Below are positions 31,764 through 40,488 of a stretch of 64,000 nucleotides of DNA, in pieces (the first letter of the stretch is position 1; each line of letters starts with the position of its first letter). The position numbers and the translations under genes were made by a program. The notes under the pieces are model-generated. The model saw nothing but the letters and a program-made list of their open reading frames with translations. It ran no database searches and was not told where the DNA came from. The stretch covers positions 9,188-73,187 of the forward strand of contig JBFLZC010000029.1 in the NCBI GenBank assembly GCA_040756375.1. Reading direction: 5' to 3'. Source of the stretch: VGSG01 sp040756375 (GTDB lineage Bacteria; Desulfobacterota; Desulfomonilia; Desulfomonilales; Desulfomonilaceae).

Positions 31764-33072
31764 AGTCCACATTATCCAGAATCACGCACCGAGCAATCTC
31801 AATCGGGACGAATCCGGCAGTCCCAAGAGTGCGATTTTCGGCGGTTACCGCCGCGCTCGCATCTCCAGCCAGTGCCTCAAGCGGTGCTATCGCACGTCAA
31901 AGACGTTCCGCAATGAGGTGGACGGCCTCGGGGTGCACACCTGTGCCATGCCGGATGAGGTCATCCGCCGCGTCGGCAAAGAGCTCACCGACGATGAGCA
32001 GAACAAGCTAAAGGCAGCCTTGGCAAAGGTGATCAAGAAGGGAGAAGGTGGCGGAGGCGATTCCTCTGATTCGGGTCAAGGCAAGGAAGCACAGGGCCAG
32101 GAAGTGGAAAAGGCGGCAGCTCAGAAGGATAAACTCAAGACTGCGCAAAGCGTCTTCTGGCGAGAGACGGAACTGGAAGCTCTGGCCGCAGGCGTTCGGC
32201 AATGGGCGCAGGAGGACAAATCGGGTGATTTCAACGCAAAAGCGGCACTGAAGGAGGTGGGGCTGAGCTGGGCTGGCATCCCGGTGGACATGGCCCTATT
32301 TGGCCGCATGGTGACAAGTGAACTCATGCACAACGTCGAGGCCAGCAGCCAGTTTGCCCATGCCATCAGTACACATGAATTCGCCCGCGAGTTCGATCTC
32401 TGGACCCGTGTGGACGACCGCCGCGACAAGCGTTTGGACTTCTACGAGGCCTTCGGTCCAGGAGAGAAGCTGGAATCAGGCACCGACGGGATGGGCGACG
32501 CGGAGTTCACGTCCGCGTGCTACTACAGCTACTTCAATGTGGAATTCTGCGCCTTGGTGGACAATCTGACAGGCAAGGCACTCAAACACGACTTAGACGA
32601 CTCCAACGACAAGGAAGAGGCCAGGCGGCGTGCCTGCAGGGCCGTTATCGGTCTCCTCAAAGCGGCGATCTTTGAGCGTCCCACCGGGAAGTTCAATTCC
32701 ATGGCAACACCCTCGCTGCCCTCGCTGGTGCTTGTTGAAGTCCGGGACAGTCATGTGCCTGTCAGTTACGCCGATGCCTTTGCCAAGCCAGTGGACCCCA
32801 AGAACGAAGAGACGCTGTCGGACAGCGGCCAAGTGCAGCGCGTGGGCCTGCCCGAGGAATCGGCGCGATGTCTGATCAAGGAAGCGAACCGCATCACGAG
32901 GGCGTTCTGCCGCAGCGCCAGGAACCGGCTGCTCTTCACAGGAGGGCGGGACCTCGGCGTGTCTCTCGATCGGCTCGACTCGGCCCCGGGTTGCGAGGTC
33001 GAGACCGTCGACGACCTTGTCGAGGTACTGAGAGCGGACTTGGAATCCGCGCAAGAGGAGAAAGATGCCTGA
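31753..33072 (+). CDS. cas7e: Cascade backbone subunit Cas7e (Cse4/CasC)
   Basis: Cas7e forms the six-unit crRNA backbone. The 439-aa protein starts MLIEVHIIQNHAPSNLNRDE and has FGGYRRARISSQCLKRCYR, the conserved RNA-binding start. Late parts KFNSMATPSLPSLVLVEVRD are also typical. It is longer than the usual ~350-365 aa, because a Gly/Gln/Lys-rich low-complexity insert of ~30 residues (GEGGGGDSSDSGQGKEAQGQ) lies near residue 100, and other loops are longer. ATG 31753 overlaps cse2; the open frame upstream is cse2 in another frame. Confidence 0.93.
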   Translation: MLIEVHIIQNHAPSNLNRDESGSPKSAIFGGYRRARISSQCLKRCYRTSKTFRNEVDGLGVHTCAMPDEVIRRVGKELTDDEQNKLKAALAKVIKKGEGGGGDSSDSGQGKEAQGQEVEKAAAQKDKLKTAQSVFWRETELEALAAGVRQWAQEDKSGDFNAKAALKEVGLSWAGIPVDMALFGRMVTSELMHNVEASSQFAHAISTHEFAREFDLWTRVDDRRDKRLDFYEAFGPGEKLESGTDGMGDAEFTSACYYSYFNVEFCALVDNLTGKALKHDLDDSNDKEEARRRACRAVIGLLKAAIFERPTGKFNSMATPSLPSLVLVEVRDSHVPVSYADAFAKPVDPKNEETLSDSGQVQRVGLPEESARCLIKEANRITRAFCRSARNRLLFTGGRDLGVSLDRLDSAPGCEVETVDDLVEVLRADLESAQEEKDA

Positions 33073-33868
33073 ACCAATCCTGCTCATTCGTCTAGAAGGT
33101 CCGCTCCAAAGCTGGGGCGTACGCTCGCGCTGGTCGTGGCGAGACACAGGTCCTGAACCGAGCAAATCGGCAATTATCGGCCTACTCGGATGCGCTGCGG
33201 GGATCTCTCGTCCGGACTGGCGCTCGCGCACGGAGCCCGACAGGACGCTGGAGCAATGGGATAACGCCCTGCGTTTCGGCGTTCGCGTCGATCGGCCCGG
33301 AACGATCGAGACTGACTACCATACTGTCCAGGGTCGACATTGGCAAGCTGATGGCAAGGTAAAGCGTGAGAAAACTGAGGTGAAGTACTCCGGCGGCAAA
33401 TGGGTATTTTGGAGCGAGATACATACCGAGCCCACTTGGCGTCACTACCTCCACGATGCGGCATTTCTCGTCGCACTGGCGAGTGACAATGCCGATCTTC
33501 TTCGCAAACTAGCCGGTGAGCTTGATCACCCCGATTTGCCTGGGGATCTGAAACATCCAAAATGGCCGCCGTATCTCGGCCGCAAAGCCTGTGTGCCTTC
33601 GCGTCCCATTCTCGACCGGTTGACCGATGAGTACCAGGACCTGAAGAGTGCGTTTGAAACTGAACCGTGGGCCGCGCCTCGGTCGCCCAGGGAGCGCAAA
33701 TCTCTAGAGATAGCCAAACGGCCCACAAGGCTCGTGGCGTGGATAGAGTGTCTGGATGGGGAGTATGAGCGGCAGGATGCCATGCGACTAAACCAATTTC
33801 GCTTCTACGACTTTCGCCGGTGCAGGCGCATTGAGATCGACACGGGCTCTCTCAGGAGGATCCCATGA
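33065..33868 (+). CDS. cas5e: Cascade subunit Cas5e (CasD)
   Basis: The 267-aa protein starts ILLIRLEGPLQSWGVRSRWS, the Cas5 signature (LxxPLQSWG), and has SKSAIIGLLGCAAGISR, the conserved S-x-x-G-L-L-A-x-A-x-G motif. Late YLGRKACVPSRPI is also typical. Cas5e binds the 5' handle of the crRNA. Start overlaps cas7e by 8 nt and the stop overlaps cas6e (ATGA). Confidence 0.92.
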   Translation: MPEPILLIRLEGPLQSWGVRSRWSWRDTGPEPSKSAIIGLLGCAAGISRPDWRSRTEPDRTLEQWDNALRFGVRVDRPGTIETDYHTVQGRHWQADGKVKREKTEVKYSGGKWVFWSEIHTEPTWRHYLHDAAFLVALASDNADLLRKLAGELDHPDLPGDLKHPKWPPYLGRKACVPSRPILDRLTDEYQDLKSAFETEPWAAPRSPRERKSLEIAKRPTRLVAWIECLDGEYERQDAMRLNQFRFYDFRRCRRIEIDTGSLRRIP

Positions 33869-34620
33869 GCCTTTACCTTTCCCGGCTGATACTTAACCCC
33901 CGATCGCGACAGCTAATAGGCGAGCTTGTCGAGCCCTATGAAATGCATCGGACGCTGATGCGTGCCTTCCCGAAAGCGACGGACGATACACAGTCCAAAG
34001 CTCGCGATGAATTCGGGGTTCTTTTTCGTGCGGATGTTGATGACCTGCTAGGTGCAGTAAAGGTCTATGTCCAGTCATCTGTCAAACCGGACTGGTCATT
34101 CCTGGATGAGCTGAGTGATTACCTGTACGCCGATACGGGGATGCCCGAATACGAATGCAAGCAAATTATGTCGGCATATCGCAAGATTCGAGACGGGCAG
34201 GTCCTGTCATTTCGTTTGCGTGCCAATCCCACCAAACGGGTTGCGAAACAGGACGATCCGATGAAGGGCAAACGAGTCGAACTGACGCACGAGGATGAAC
34301 AAATCGACTGGTTGATCCGCAAAGGTAGGGAGCGAGAAAAGGGCAAGCCTGGAGGTTTCGAGATTCTCGTCAAGAAAGTGAGGGATGTGAAAGGCGAGGA
34401 ACGGCAGATCCCGCGAGTAAGCGCTCACAGCCAAGGAAAGCAGAAAGGACGCAAAAGGGAAGCGGGGCCTGGTCATGCAATGACACACTTAGCTGTCCTC
34501 TTCGATGGCCTTTTGCAGGTCACGGACACAGATGCCTTCTTGGAGACCCTTGCCCGCGGTGTTGGGCCGGGCAAGGCATTTGGTTTCGGTTTGCTCTCTA
34601 TAGCGCCGGTGCGCCCATGA
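33865..34620 (+). CDS. cas6e: CRISPR RNA endonuclease Cas6e (Cse3/CasE)
   Basis: Cas6e cuts the precursor crRNA in each repeat. The 251-aa protein starts LYLSRLILNPRSRQLIGELV, with YEMHRTLMRAFPK holding the likely catalytic His (residue ~28), and ends with the glycine-rich loop GVGPGKAFGFGLLSIAPV. About 30 residues rich in Lys/Arg (around GKQKGRKREAGPG) lie in the second half. The repeat hairpin of the adjacent array (CCCCACG/CGTGGGG) is the expected substrate. Confidence 0.92.
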   Translation: MSLYLSRLILNPRSRQLIGELVEPYEMHRTLMRAFPKATDDTQSKARDEFGVLFRADVDDLLGAVKVYVQSSVKPDWSFLDELSDYLYADTGMPEYECKQIMSAYRKIRDGQVLSFRLRANPTKRVAKQDDPMKGKRVELTHEDEQIDWLIRKGREREKGKPGGFEILVKKVRDVKGEERQIPRVSAHSQGKQKGRKREAGPGHAMTHLAVLFDGLLQVTDTDAFLETLARGVGPGKAFGFGLLSIAPVRP

Positions 34621-34635
34621 TTTTGGGGGGGCGGC

Positions 34636-35616
34636 ATGAGGATTCAAGATCTGCACGATCTGCCGAAGTTTCGGGACGGATGGAGCTACCTTTATGTCGA
34701 ACATTGTCGGATCGACCAGGAAGCTCGAGCCATTGCAATCCATGACGCCTCAGGAAAGGTTCCTGTTCCGTGCGCGAATTTGGCTCTGTTAATGCTGGGA
34801 CCCGGAGTCTCGATAACGCACGCGGCAATATCGGTGCTCGCGGATCACGGGTGTCTCGTGGCCTGGTGCGGTGAAAGCGGAGTTCGATTCTACGCGGTGG
34901 GCATGGGCGAGACGCGGAGCGCATCGAACTTCCTGCATCAAGCAAGGATGTGGGCAGACCCGGCCCTGCGCATGTACGTTGTGCGGCGAATGTACCAACT
35001 GCGCTTTCCGGAGCAGCTCGATCCCCAATTGGACCTTCGGCAAATCCGCGGCATGGAAGGGATTCGAGTCCGCGAGACGTACGCCAGGGCCTCTCGTGAT
35101 ACCGGCGTGCCCTGGTCGGGCCGAAGCTACCGCAGAGACGAATGGGGCAGCTCGGATCCGGTTAACCGAGCGTTATCGACTGCGAACTCGTGCCTGTATG
35201 GCATATGTCATGCCGCGATTGTTTCCGCGGGATTTTCGCCCGCGCTGGGGTTTATCCACACGGGAAAGATGCTGTCGTTCGTGTATGACGTCGCGGATCT
35301 ATACAAGACAGAGGTCACGATACCTGCGGCATTCTGCGCGGCCGCGGAGGAGAAGGAGGGGCTTGAACGGCGAGTGCGCCTGTCATGCCGAGATATGTTT
35401 GTCTCAACACGGCTCTTGGAAAGGATTATCCCGGATATCCAGAAGGCTCTGGGAATATCGGTCCGGCGGGCCGCGGGCGAAAGCGACGTGTTCGACCGGG
35501 ACGCAGCATCTCCAGGTTCGTTATGGGACCCGGTAGAGGGGGCTGTAGAAGGCGGCCGCGCGTACGTGCCGGTTGTGAACGAAACAGGGGGAGAAGATGG
35601 TGGTGATGATCCTTGA
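34636..35616 (+). CDS. cas1e: CRISPR adaptation integrase Cas1e
   Basis: Cas1 with Cas2 integrates new spacers. The 326-aa protein shows the Cas1e start WSYLYVEHCRIDQEARAIAI, the LGPGVSITHAAISVLADHGC segment, and the metal-binding region: E in RGMEGIRVRETYAR, H in LGFIHTGKMLSFVYDVADLY and D in the latter. A C-terminal tail of ~55 residues, rich in Gly/Asp/Glu (VNETGGEDGGDDP), extends beyond the core. Starts 15 nt after cas6e; its last 20 nt overlap cas2e. Confidence 0.93.
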   Translation: MRIQDLHDLPKFRDGWSYLYVEHCRIDQEARAIAIHDASGKVPVPCANLALLMLGPGVSITHAAISVLADHGCLVAWCGESGVRFYAVGMGETRSASNFLHQARMWADPALRMYVVRRMYQLRFPEQLDPQLDLRQIRGMEGIRVRETYARASRDTGVPWSGRSYRRDEWGSSDPVNRALSTANSCLYGICHAAIVSAGFSPALGFIHTGKMLSFVYDVADLYKTEVTIPAAFCAAAEEKEGLERRVRLSCRDMFVSTRLLERIIPDIQKALGISVRRAAGESDVFDRDAASPGSLWDPVEGAVEGGRAYVPVVNETGGEDGGDDP

Positions 35617-35872
35617 GCGTGTGCCGCCAGGGCTCCGAGGGGAACTGACGAGGTGGTTCCTGGAACCCAAGGCTGGAGTATTCGTGGGCCGGGTTTCCGC
35701 TCTGGTGCGGGACCGACTTTGGCAGCGGGCTTGCGGGCAGGCCAGGGATGGCGGTTGTCTGATGATACACTCGAGCAACACCGAGCAGGGTTTCGCGATA
35801 CGATCCCATGGAGCCCCGTCGCGACGGATAGAAGACTTCGAGGGTATTTTTCTGGTACGAGTGCCGAGTTGA
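35597..35872 (+). CDS. cas2e: CRISPR adaptation protein Cas2e
   Basis: The 91-aa protein reads MVVMILERVPPGLRGELTRW and FLEPKAGVFVGRVSALVRDR, the Cas2e pattern of the E. coli type (VTENVPPRLRGRLAIWLLE...GVYVG). Cas2 is the central dimer of the Cas1-Cas2 integrase. The start at 35597 lies inside cas1e after GGGGGAGA. Only 16 nt separate its stop from the first CRISPR repeat, so any leader must lie largely inside this gene. Confidence 0.92.
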   Translation: MVVMILERVPPGLRGELTRWFLEPKAGVFVGRVSALVRDRLWQRACGQARDGGCLMIHSSNTEQGFAIRSHGAPSRRIEDFEGIFLVRVPS

Positions 35873-35888
35873 TGCGGATTTTGTCAGT

Positions 35889-38296
35889 ATTGTCCCCACG
35901 CACGTGGGGGTGAACCGCGGTGCGCCAGAACCCGTGGGGGTGCCCTATGATTGTCCCCACGCACGTGGGGGTGAACCGTGGCTCAGGCCCCCGCCTGTGG
36001 TGATGGGCCAATTGTCCCCACGCACGTGGGGGTGAACCGATTACAGCGGCAGAAGCCCTGCGCATGATTGGATTGTCCCCACGCACGTGGGGGTGAACCG
36101 TTGAGCTGGCCGCAGACATTTCCGATGCGACTATTGTCCCCACGCACGTGGGGGTGAACCGAATCAGGGTAAGAAAGATGAGCCCTCGCGATGATTGTCC
36201 CCACGCACGTGGGGGTGAACCGCTGCAACCCGATATACCGTTTTGACAGGGGGAATTGTCCCCACGCACGTGGGGGTGAACCGATTGCAATCCTAACGGC
36301 GCTGGACTCCCTTCAATTGTCCCCACGCACGTGGGGGTGAACCGCATTTATGCCGGACATGGCCTTCTCTTTAGCGATTGTCCCCACGCACGTGGGGGTG
36401 AACCGTGGAATTTCACCACGAAGGTCAACGCCTGGACATTGTCCCCACGCACGTGGGGGTGAACCGATTACAGCGGCAGAAGCCCTGCGCATGATTGGAT
36501 TGTCCCCACGCACGTGGGGGTGAACCGCCGGTCGTGAGGTCGAATTCCTCGCCGTCTATATTGTCCCCACGCACGTGGGGGTGAACCGCTGGACGCCATT
36601 CGACGGGCACCGAATGCACCATTGTCCCCACGCACGTGGGGGTGAACCGGCGGTGGAGTTGCCTGGATGGGTATGGAAGGCATTGTCCCCACGCACGTGG
36701 GGGTGAACCGCCGACGACAAAAATCCAACCACCGAATAGCATATTGTCCCCACGCACGTGGGGGTGAACCGTTTCATGAGGTGAGGGAATGACTCACGCA
36801 GAGATTGTCCCCACGCACGTGGGGGTGAACCGAGCAGCAACGCATCAAAATGCAGGAGCTGATCGATTGTCCCCACGCACGTGGGGGTGAACCGCTATCC
36901 CTGATAGCCTATACCTGACGACACACATTGTCCCCACGCACGTGGGGGTGAACCGATAAGTCTCGACTACCAGGCGTCAGAGATCGAATTGTCCCCACGC
37001 ACGTGGGGGTGAACCGTTACCCCGATGACAAAAAAACCTTCCGGTCGGATTGTCCCCACGCACGTGGGGGTGAACCGGCGTGGATATGGCGTGGGATGTG
37101 GGTGCTGTCATTGTCCCCACGCACGTGGGGGTGAACCGCCGGCCGCGGCCCCTGATACCGATTCCGATGCATTGTCCCCACGCACGTGGGGGTGAACCGC
37201 AGCGGCCGTTGTGGACGGCCTTGCGGAAGGGATTGTCCCCACGCACGTGGGGGTGAACCGGCTCGTATTACACCCAAAACCCATTTTTGCAGATTGTCCC
37301 CACGCACGTGGGGGTGAACCTTGATACAAGTGATATGCGCTGTAACGGTTGCATTGTCCCCACGCACGTGGGGGTGAACCGAAAGAATTCGACCAGGGCG
37401 TCGCCGCGTAGACATTGTCCCCACGCACGTGGGGGTGAACCGAGCTGACCCGTGCCCGGGCTGCCATACTTGCCATTGTCCCCACGCACGTGGGGGTGAA
37501 CCGTAACCGGGCGAATGGATGTAATCGGAAGTCCAATTGTCCCCACGCACGTGGGGGTGAACCAGCAGGGCTTCTACTACATCAACCAGTCGGGTGCATT
37601 GTCCCCACGCACGTGGGGGTGAACCGTCGGCGGCTGAATGTGTGGGTTTTGTGCGCTATTGTCCCCACGCACGTGGGGGTGAACCGATGGATGCGCGCGA
37701 AAGATCCCTTGGCCGTTCATTGTCCCCACGCACGTGGGGGTGAACCGCCGCTCATCCAATCCACACGGTGATAACGGATATTGTCCCCACGCACGTGGGG
37801 GTGAACCGCTCGATTACTATGGGGATAATGTGTGAGTTGGATTGTCCCCACGCACGTGGGGGTGAACCGATGGCTGGACTTACCCAGCGCGAAATTGCTG
37901 AATTGTCCCCACGCACGTGGGGGTGAACCGCCCAATGACATAATCTCTGGTGACCCTTGAATATTGTCCCCACGCACGTGGGGGTGAACCGCAGCCCCCC
38001 GATGGCTCTGATGTGTTGATGGTATTGTCCCCACGCACGTGGGGGTGAACCGGGGTTGAGCTGACACCGGGCTGGCACTTCATGATTGTCCCCACGCACG
38101 TGGGGGTGAACCGATTGACCAGGCTATGACCATTATCGAGGAGGGATTGTCCCCACGCACGTGGGGGTGAACCGTCTGGCGTGTCCCTTTATGACATTCG
38201 GGGTGCATTGTCCCCACGCACGTGGGGGTGAACCGCCTTGCATCACCCCTTCAGGGTTCACCAGCAGATTGTCCCCACGCACGTGGGGGTGAACCG
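35889..38296 (+). CRISPR. Type I-E CRISPR array, 40 repeats and 39 spacers
   Basis: The repeat is 29 nt: ATTGTCCCCACG, then CACGTGGGGGTGAACCG. It has a CCCCACG/CGTGGGG hairpin and the GTGAACCG end seen in type I-E repeats, read on the plus strand like the cas genes. Period is 61 nt with 32-nt spacers; I counted 40 repeat starts from 35889 to 38268. Three units deviate by one nucleotide (spacers after 36804 and 37536 are 33 nt, that after 37598 is 31 nt). The repeat at 37293 lacks its final G and the one at 37536 ends in A. Spacers 3 (36040-36071) and 10 (36467-36498) are identical. Spacer 1 contains CGTGGGGGTG, a piece of the repeat. Repeat orientation puts the leader on the cas2 side. Confidence 0.98.
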
Positions 38297-38302
38297 ACAC
38301 GT

Positions 38303-38384
38303 GCGCCGGGCTAGGAATCTCCTGAACGAAGGTCCGACGGCCCTGCGTCGTCCGAAGTGAAGGAGAATCCAGGCCCGGCGGCGC
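38303..38384. terminator. Large imperfect inverted repeat between the CRISPR array and murJ
   Basis: Arms GCGCCGGGCTAGGAATCTCC and GGAGAATCCAGGCCCGGCGG can pair imperfectly, and an inner hairpin CCGACG-gccctg-CGTCG forms the tip. It lies after the last repeat and directly before the stop of the convergent murJ gene, where a two-way terminator would be expected. No T tract is present on either strand, so this is tentative. Confidence 0.35.
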
Positions 38385-38391
38385 TCACAAA

Positions 38392-40038
38392 TCACTTGTG
38401 TAGAGAGAGGTCAGTATCAGACCGGCCTGCGTTCCTCAGCAGGCCGAACAGGAACCGCACTTCCGGAGCCCGGAGTAGGTGAGCACCAGCCAGGAAGATC
38501 AGAAGGCCCCCAAGAACTAATGCAGCTAGAATCAAGCCGTTCCACAGGGTGAAGCCGAGCTTCCAATCCGCGAAGCCCTGCACGTACAAAAGCATCACAG
38601 CCATAGGAACGGATGCCAGGAGAAATCGACTGGCAGCAGTTGCGAGTTCGTGGCCGGGGAAGCCTCCAAGTCGCTTCACGAGAATCACGAACAGAACGAT
38701 CACATTAAACGCCGCGGCTATCGAAGTAGCCAGCGCAAGCCCACCATGAGCCATGGGTCCCATGAGAAGAAGCCCAGCCGCAAGATTCGTCGCAACAGCG
38801 CCCATAGAGACCCACAAGGGCGTCTTGGTGTCCTTGAGTGAATAGAATGCCTGGTTGACCACCTTGAGCGCGGAAAACGCCCACAAGCCGACGGTGTACC
38901 ACAGGAGCGCGGATGCGGTTCGCTCAGTGTCCATAGCCGTGAAGAGCCCACGCTGAAAGAGACACGCGACAATGGGCTCCCTCAAGATGATCAGCCCCAC
39001 CGAAGCGGGTATGGTAAAAAAGCCAATCAATCGCAGCGCGTACGAGATTGATTTCTGCAAGCCGGCCATATCTCCGTTTCCAGCCTGCCTGGACATGGAG
39101 GGAAGAACCGCGGTTCCGGCTGCAATGGCAAAGATCCCAAGAGGAAGTTCCACCACGCGGTCCGCATAGTACAACCAGGAAACACTGCCGGAAACAAGCA
39201 GGGAGGCGAGAATGGTGCCCACAAGCACGTTGACCTGATAGACTGCGCCGCTGAATGCTGCCGGAACAAAAAGTTTGCCGATGCGCTTAAGCGCAGGATT
39301 GCGGAAATCGGAGCCCAGCCGAAAGGGCACGCCCACGCGCTTCATGAACGGGAGCTGTAGCCACAACTGAGCCACACCGCCAACGGTTACTCCGATTGCC
39401 AGCGCGTAGTAGGGCTCTATGCCGACCTTCGCTGCAAAGACCGACACGCTGAAAATCATACAGAGGTTCAACAGCACCGGAGCGGCAGCAGGAGCCGCAA
39501 AATGGCCCTTAGAATTCAGCACTCCTGCTGCGAGGGCCACCAGGGATACGAAGAAGATGTACGGAAACATGATGCGGGTAAGATTGACTGTCAGGAGGAA
39601 CTTGCCCGCGTCCTCAACAAACCCCGGCGCGATCTTCCCAACGATCCACGGGGTGAATGCGATGCCCAGGAGCGTGACTGCCGCCAGTACGATGCTCGCA
39701 ACCGTGAAGCAGGTCTGTGCGAGTCTGCGAGCGTTGGACAGACCTTCTTTTTGCAGAGTTTCCACATAAGTGGGAATGAACGCAGCGGAGAGAGCGCCTT
39801 CCGCAAAGAGCCGCCTGAGCAGATTGGGGATGCGAAAGGCCACAAAGAACGCGTCGGCGCCAAGGCTCGCGCCCAGGAAGAGCGCTATCACCATGTCGCG
39901 CACATAGCCGAGTACTCGGCTGAGGCTGGTCCAGAGGCCAACAACCCCTGCAGCACGGGTCATGGCCTTGACTTCGGAGACATGCTCGGAACGGTCGGTG
40001 GCGGAAAGGTCTTGACTCTCTCTCGTATTTGCTGTCAT
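38392..40038 (-). CDS. murJ: Lipid II flippase MurJ (MviN)
   Basis: MurJ flips the peptidoglycan precursor lipid II across the inner membrane. The 548-aa protein has about 14 hydrophobic segments and the family start VVGLWTSLSRVLGYVRDMVI then FLGASLGADAFFVAFRIPNL, with conserved arginines (SRxxGxxRD; RIPNLLRRLFAEGALSAAFI). Length is normal (~510-550). The N-terminal 25 residues before TRAAGVVG are polar; the ATG at 40038 has no good ribosome site and an in-frame ATG at 39963 is an alternative. Confidence 0.95.
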   Translation of the reverse strand: MTANTRESQDLSATDRSEHVSEVKAMTRAAGVVGLWTSLSRVLGYVRDMVIALFLGASLGADAFFVAFRIPNLLRRLFAEGALSAAFIPTYVETLQKEGLSNARRLAQTCFTVASIVLAAVTLLGIAFTPWIVGKIAPGFVEDAGKFLLTVNLTRIMFPYIFFVSLVALAAGVLNSKGHFAAPAAAPVLLNLCMIFSVSVFAAKVGIEPYYALAIGVTVGGVAQLWLQLPFMKRVGVPFRLGSDFRNPALKRIGKLFVPAAFSGAVYQVNVLVGTILASLLVSGSVSWLYYADRVVELPLGIFAIAAGTAVLPSMSRQAGNGDMAGLQKSISYALRLIGFFTIPASVGLIILREPIVACLFQRGLFTAMDTERTASALLWYTVGLWAFSALKVVNQAFYSLKDTKTPLWVSMGAVATNLAAGLLLMGPMAHGGLALATSIAAAFNVIVLFVILVKRLGGFPGHELATAASRFLLASVPMAVMLLYVQGFADWKLGFTLWNGLILAALVLGGLLIFLAGAHLLRAPEVRFLFGLLRNAGRSDTDLSLHK

Positions 40039-40159
40039 ATATATTCTTTTATGAAGTTATGCACGGGCCGGTTCGGCGGCACCTGGCACGTGCTAGACGA
40101 ATGAAATGATTTTGTCAAATGGATATCGTCCGCCACTCCGCCAAGGACAGGAGCATTGA

Positions 40160-40417
40160 ATGGCCAATCATCCTTCAGCACTGAAACGTATGAGGCAAAC
40201 GAAGAAGAAGCGCCTCCGGAACAAATCCTACAAGTCCAAGGTCAGGACGGTCATCAAGAAGTACCTGACTTCGGCCGAAAATAAGGAAACGGTTGCGCCC
40301 GAGGAGCTGCGACAGGCGGTTTCTCTTCTGCAAAAGGGCGTGGGCAAAGGGATTTACCATCGTAATACCGCGTCTCGCACTATCGCCCGGCTCTCTCGAA
40401 GACTCGCCGCAGCTTAG
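40160..40417 (+). CDS. rpsT: Ribosomal protein S20
   Basis: The 85-aa basic protein starts ANHPSALKRMRQTKKKRLRN and ends NTASRTIARLSRRLAA, the standard S20 pattern. It binds 16S rRNA in the small ribosomal subunit. It lies divergent to murJ, a common neighbour arrangement. AGGAGCATTGA precedes the ATG. A strong hairpin follows. Confidence 0.97.
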   Translation: MANHPSALKRMRQTKKKRLRNKSYKSKVRTVIKKYLTSAENKETVAPEELRQAVSLLQKGVGKGIYHRNTASRTIARLSRRLAAA

Positions 40418-40427
40418 TCCATTGCTC

Positions 40428-40466
40428 GGGAGTCGCCCTACGTCTTGCGCGCAGTGGGCGATTCCC
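40428..40466. terminator. Hairpin terminator after rpsT
   Basis: GGGAGTCGCCC (40428-40438) and GGGCGATTCCC (40456-40466) pair over 11 bp with one G-T. The downstream GTTCTTGAATTCCTTT is T-rich. It lies between the convergent rpsT and CHAT-like genes and may serve both. Confidence 0.6.
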
Positions 40467-40488
40467 GTTCTTGAATTCCTTTATACAA

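Noticed and set aside
35208..38099. Many long open frames on both strands through the CRISPR array
   Set aside because: They translate the repeat in different frames into repeated peptides (RFTPTCVGT, VHPHVRGDN, GSPPRAWGQ). These are artefacts of a 61-nt period, not proteins.
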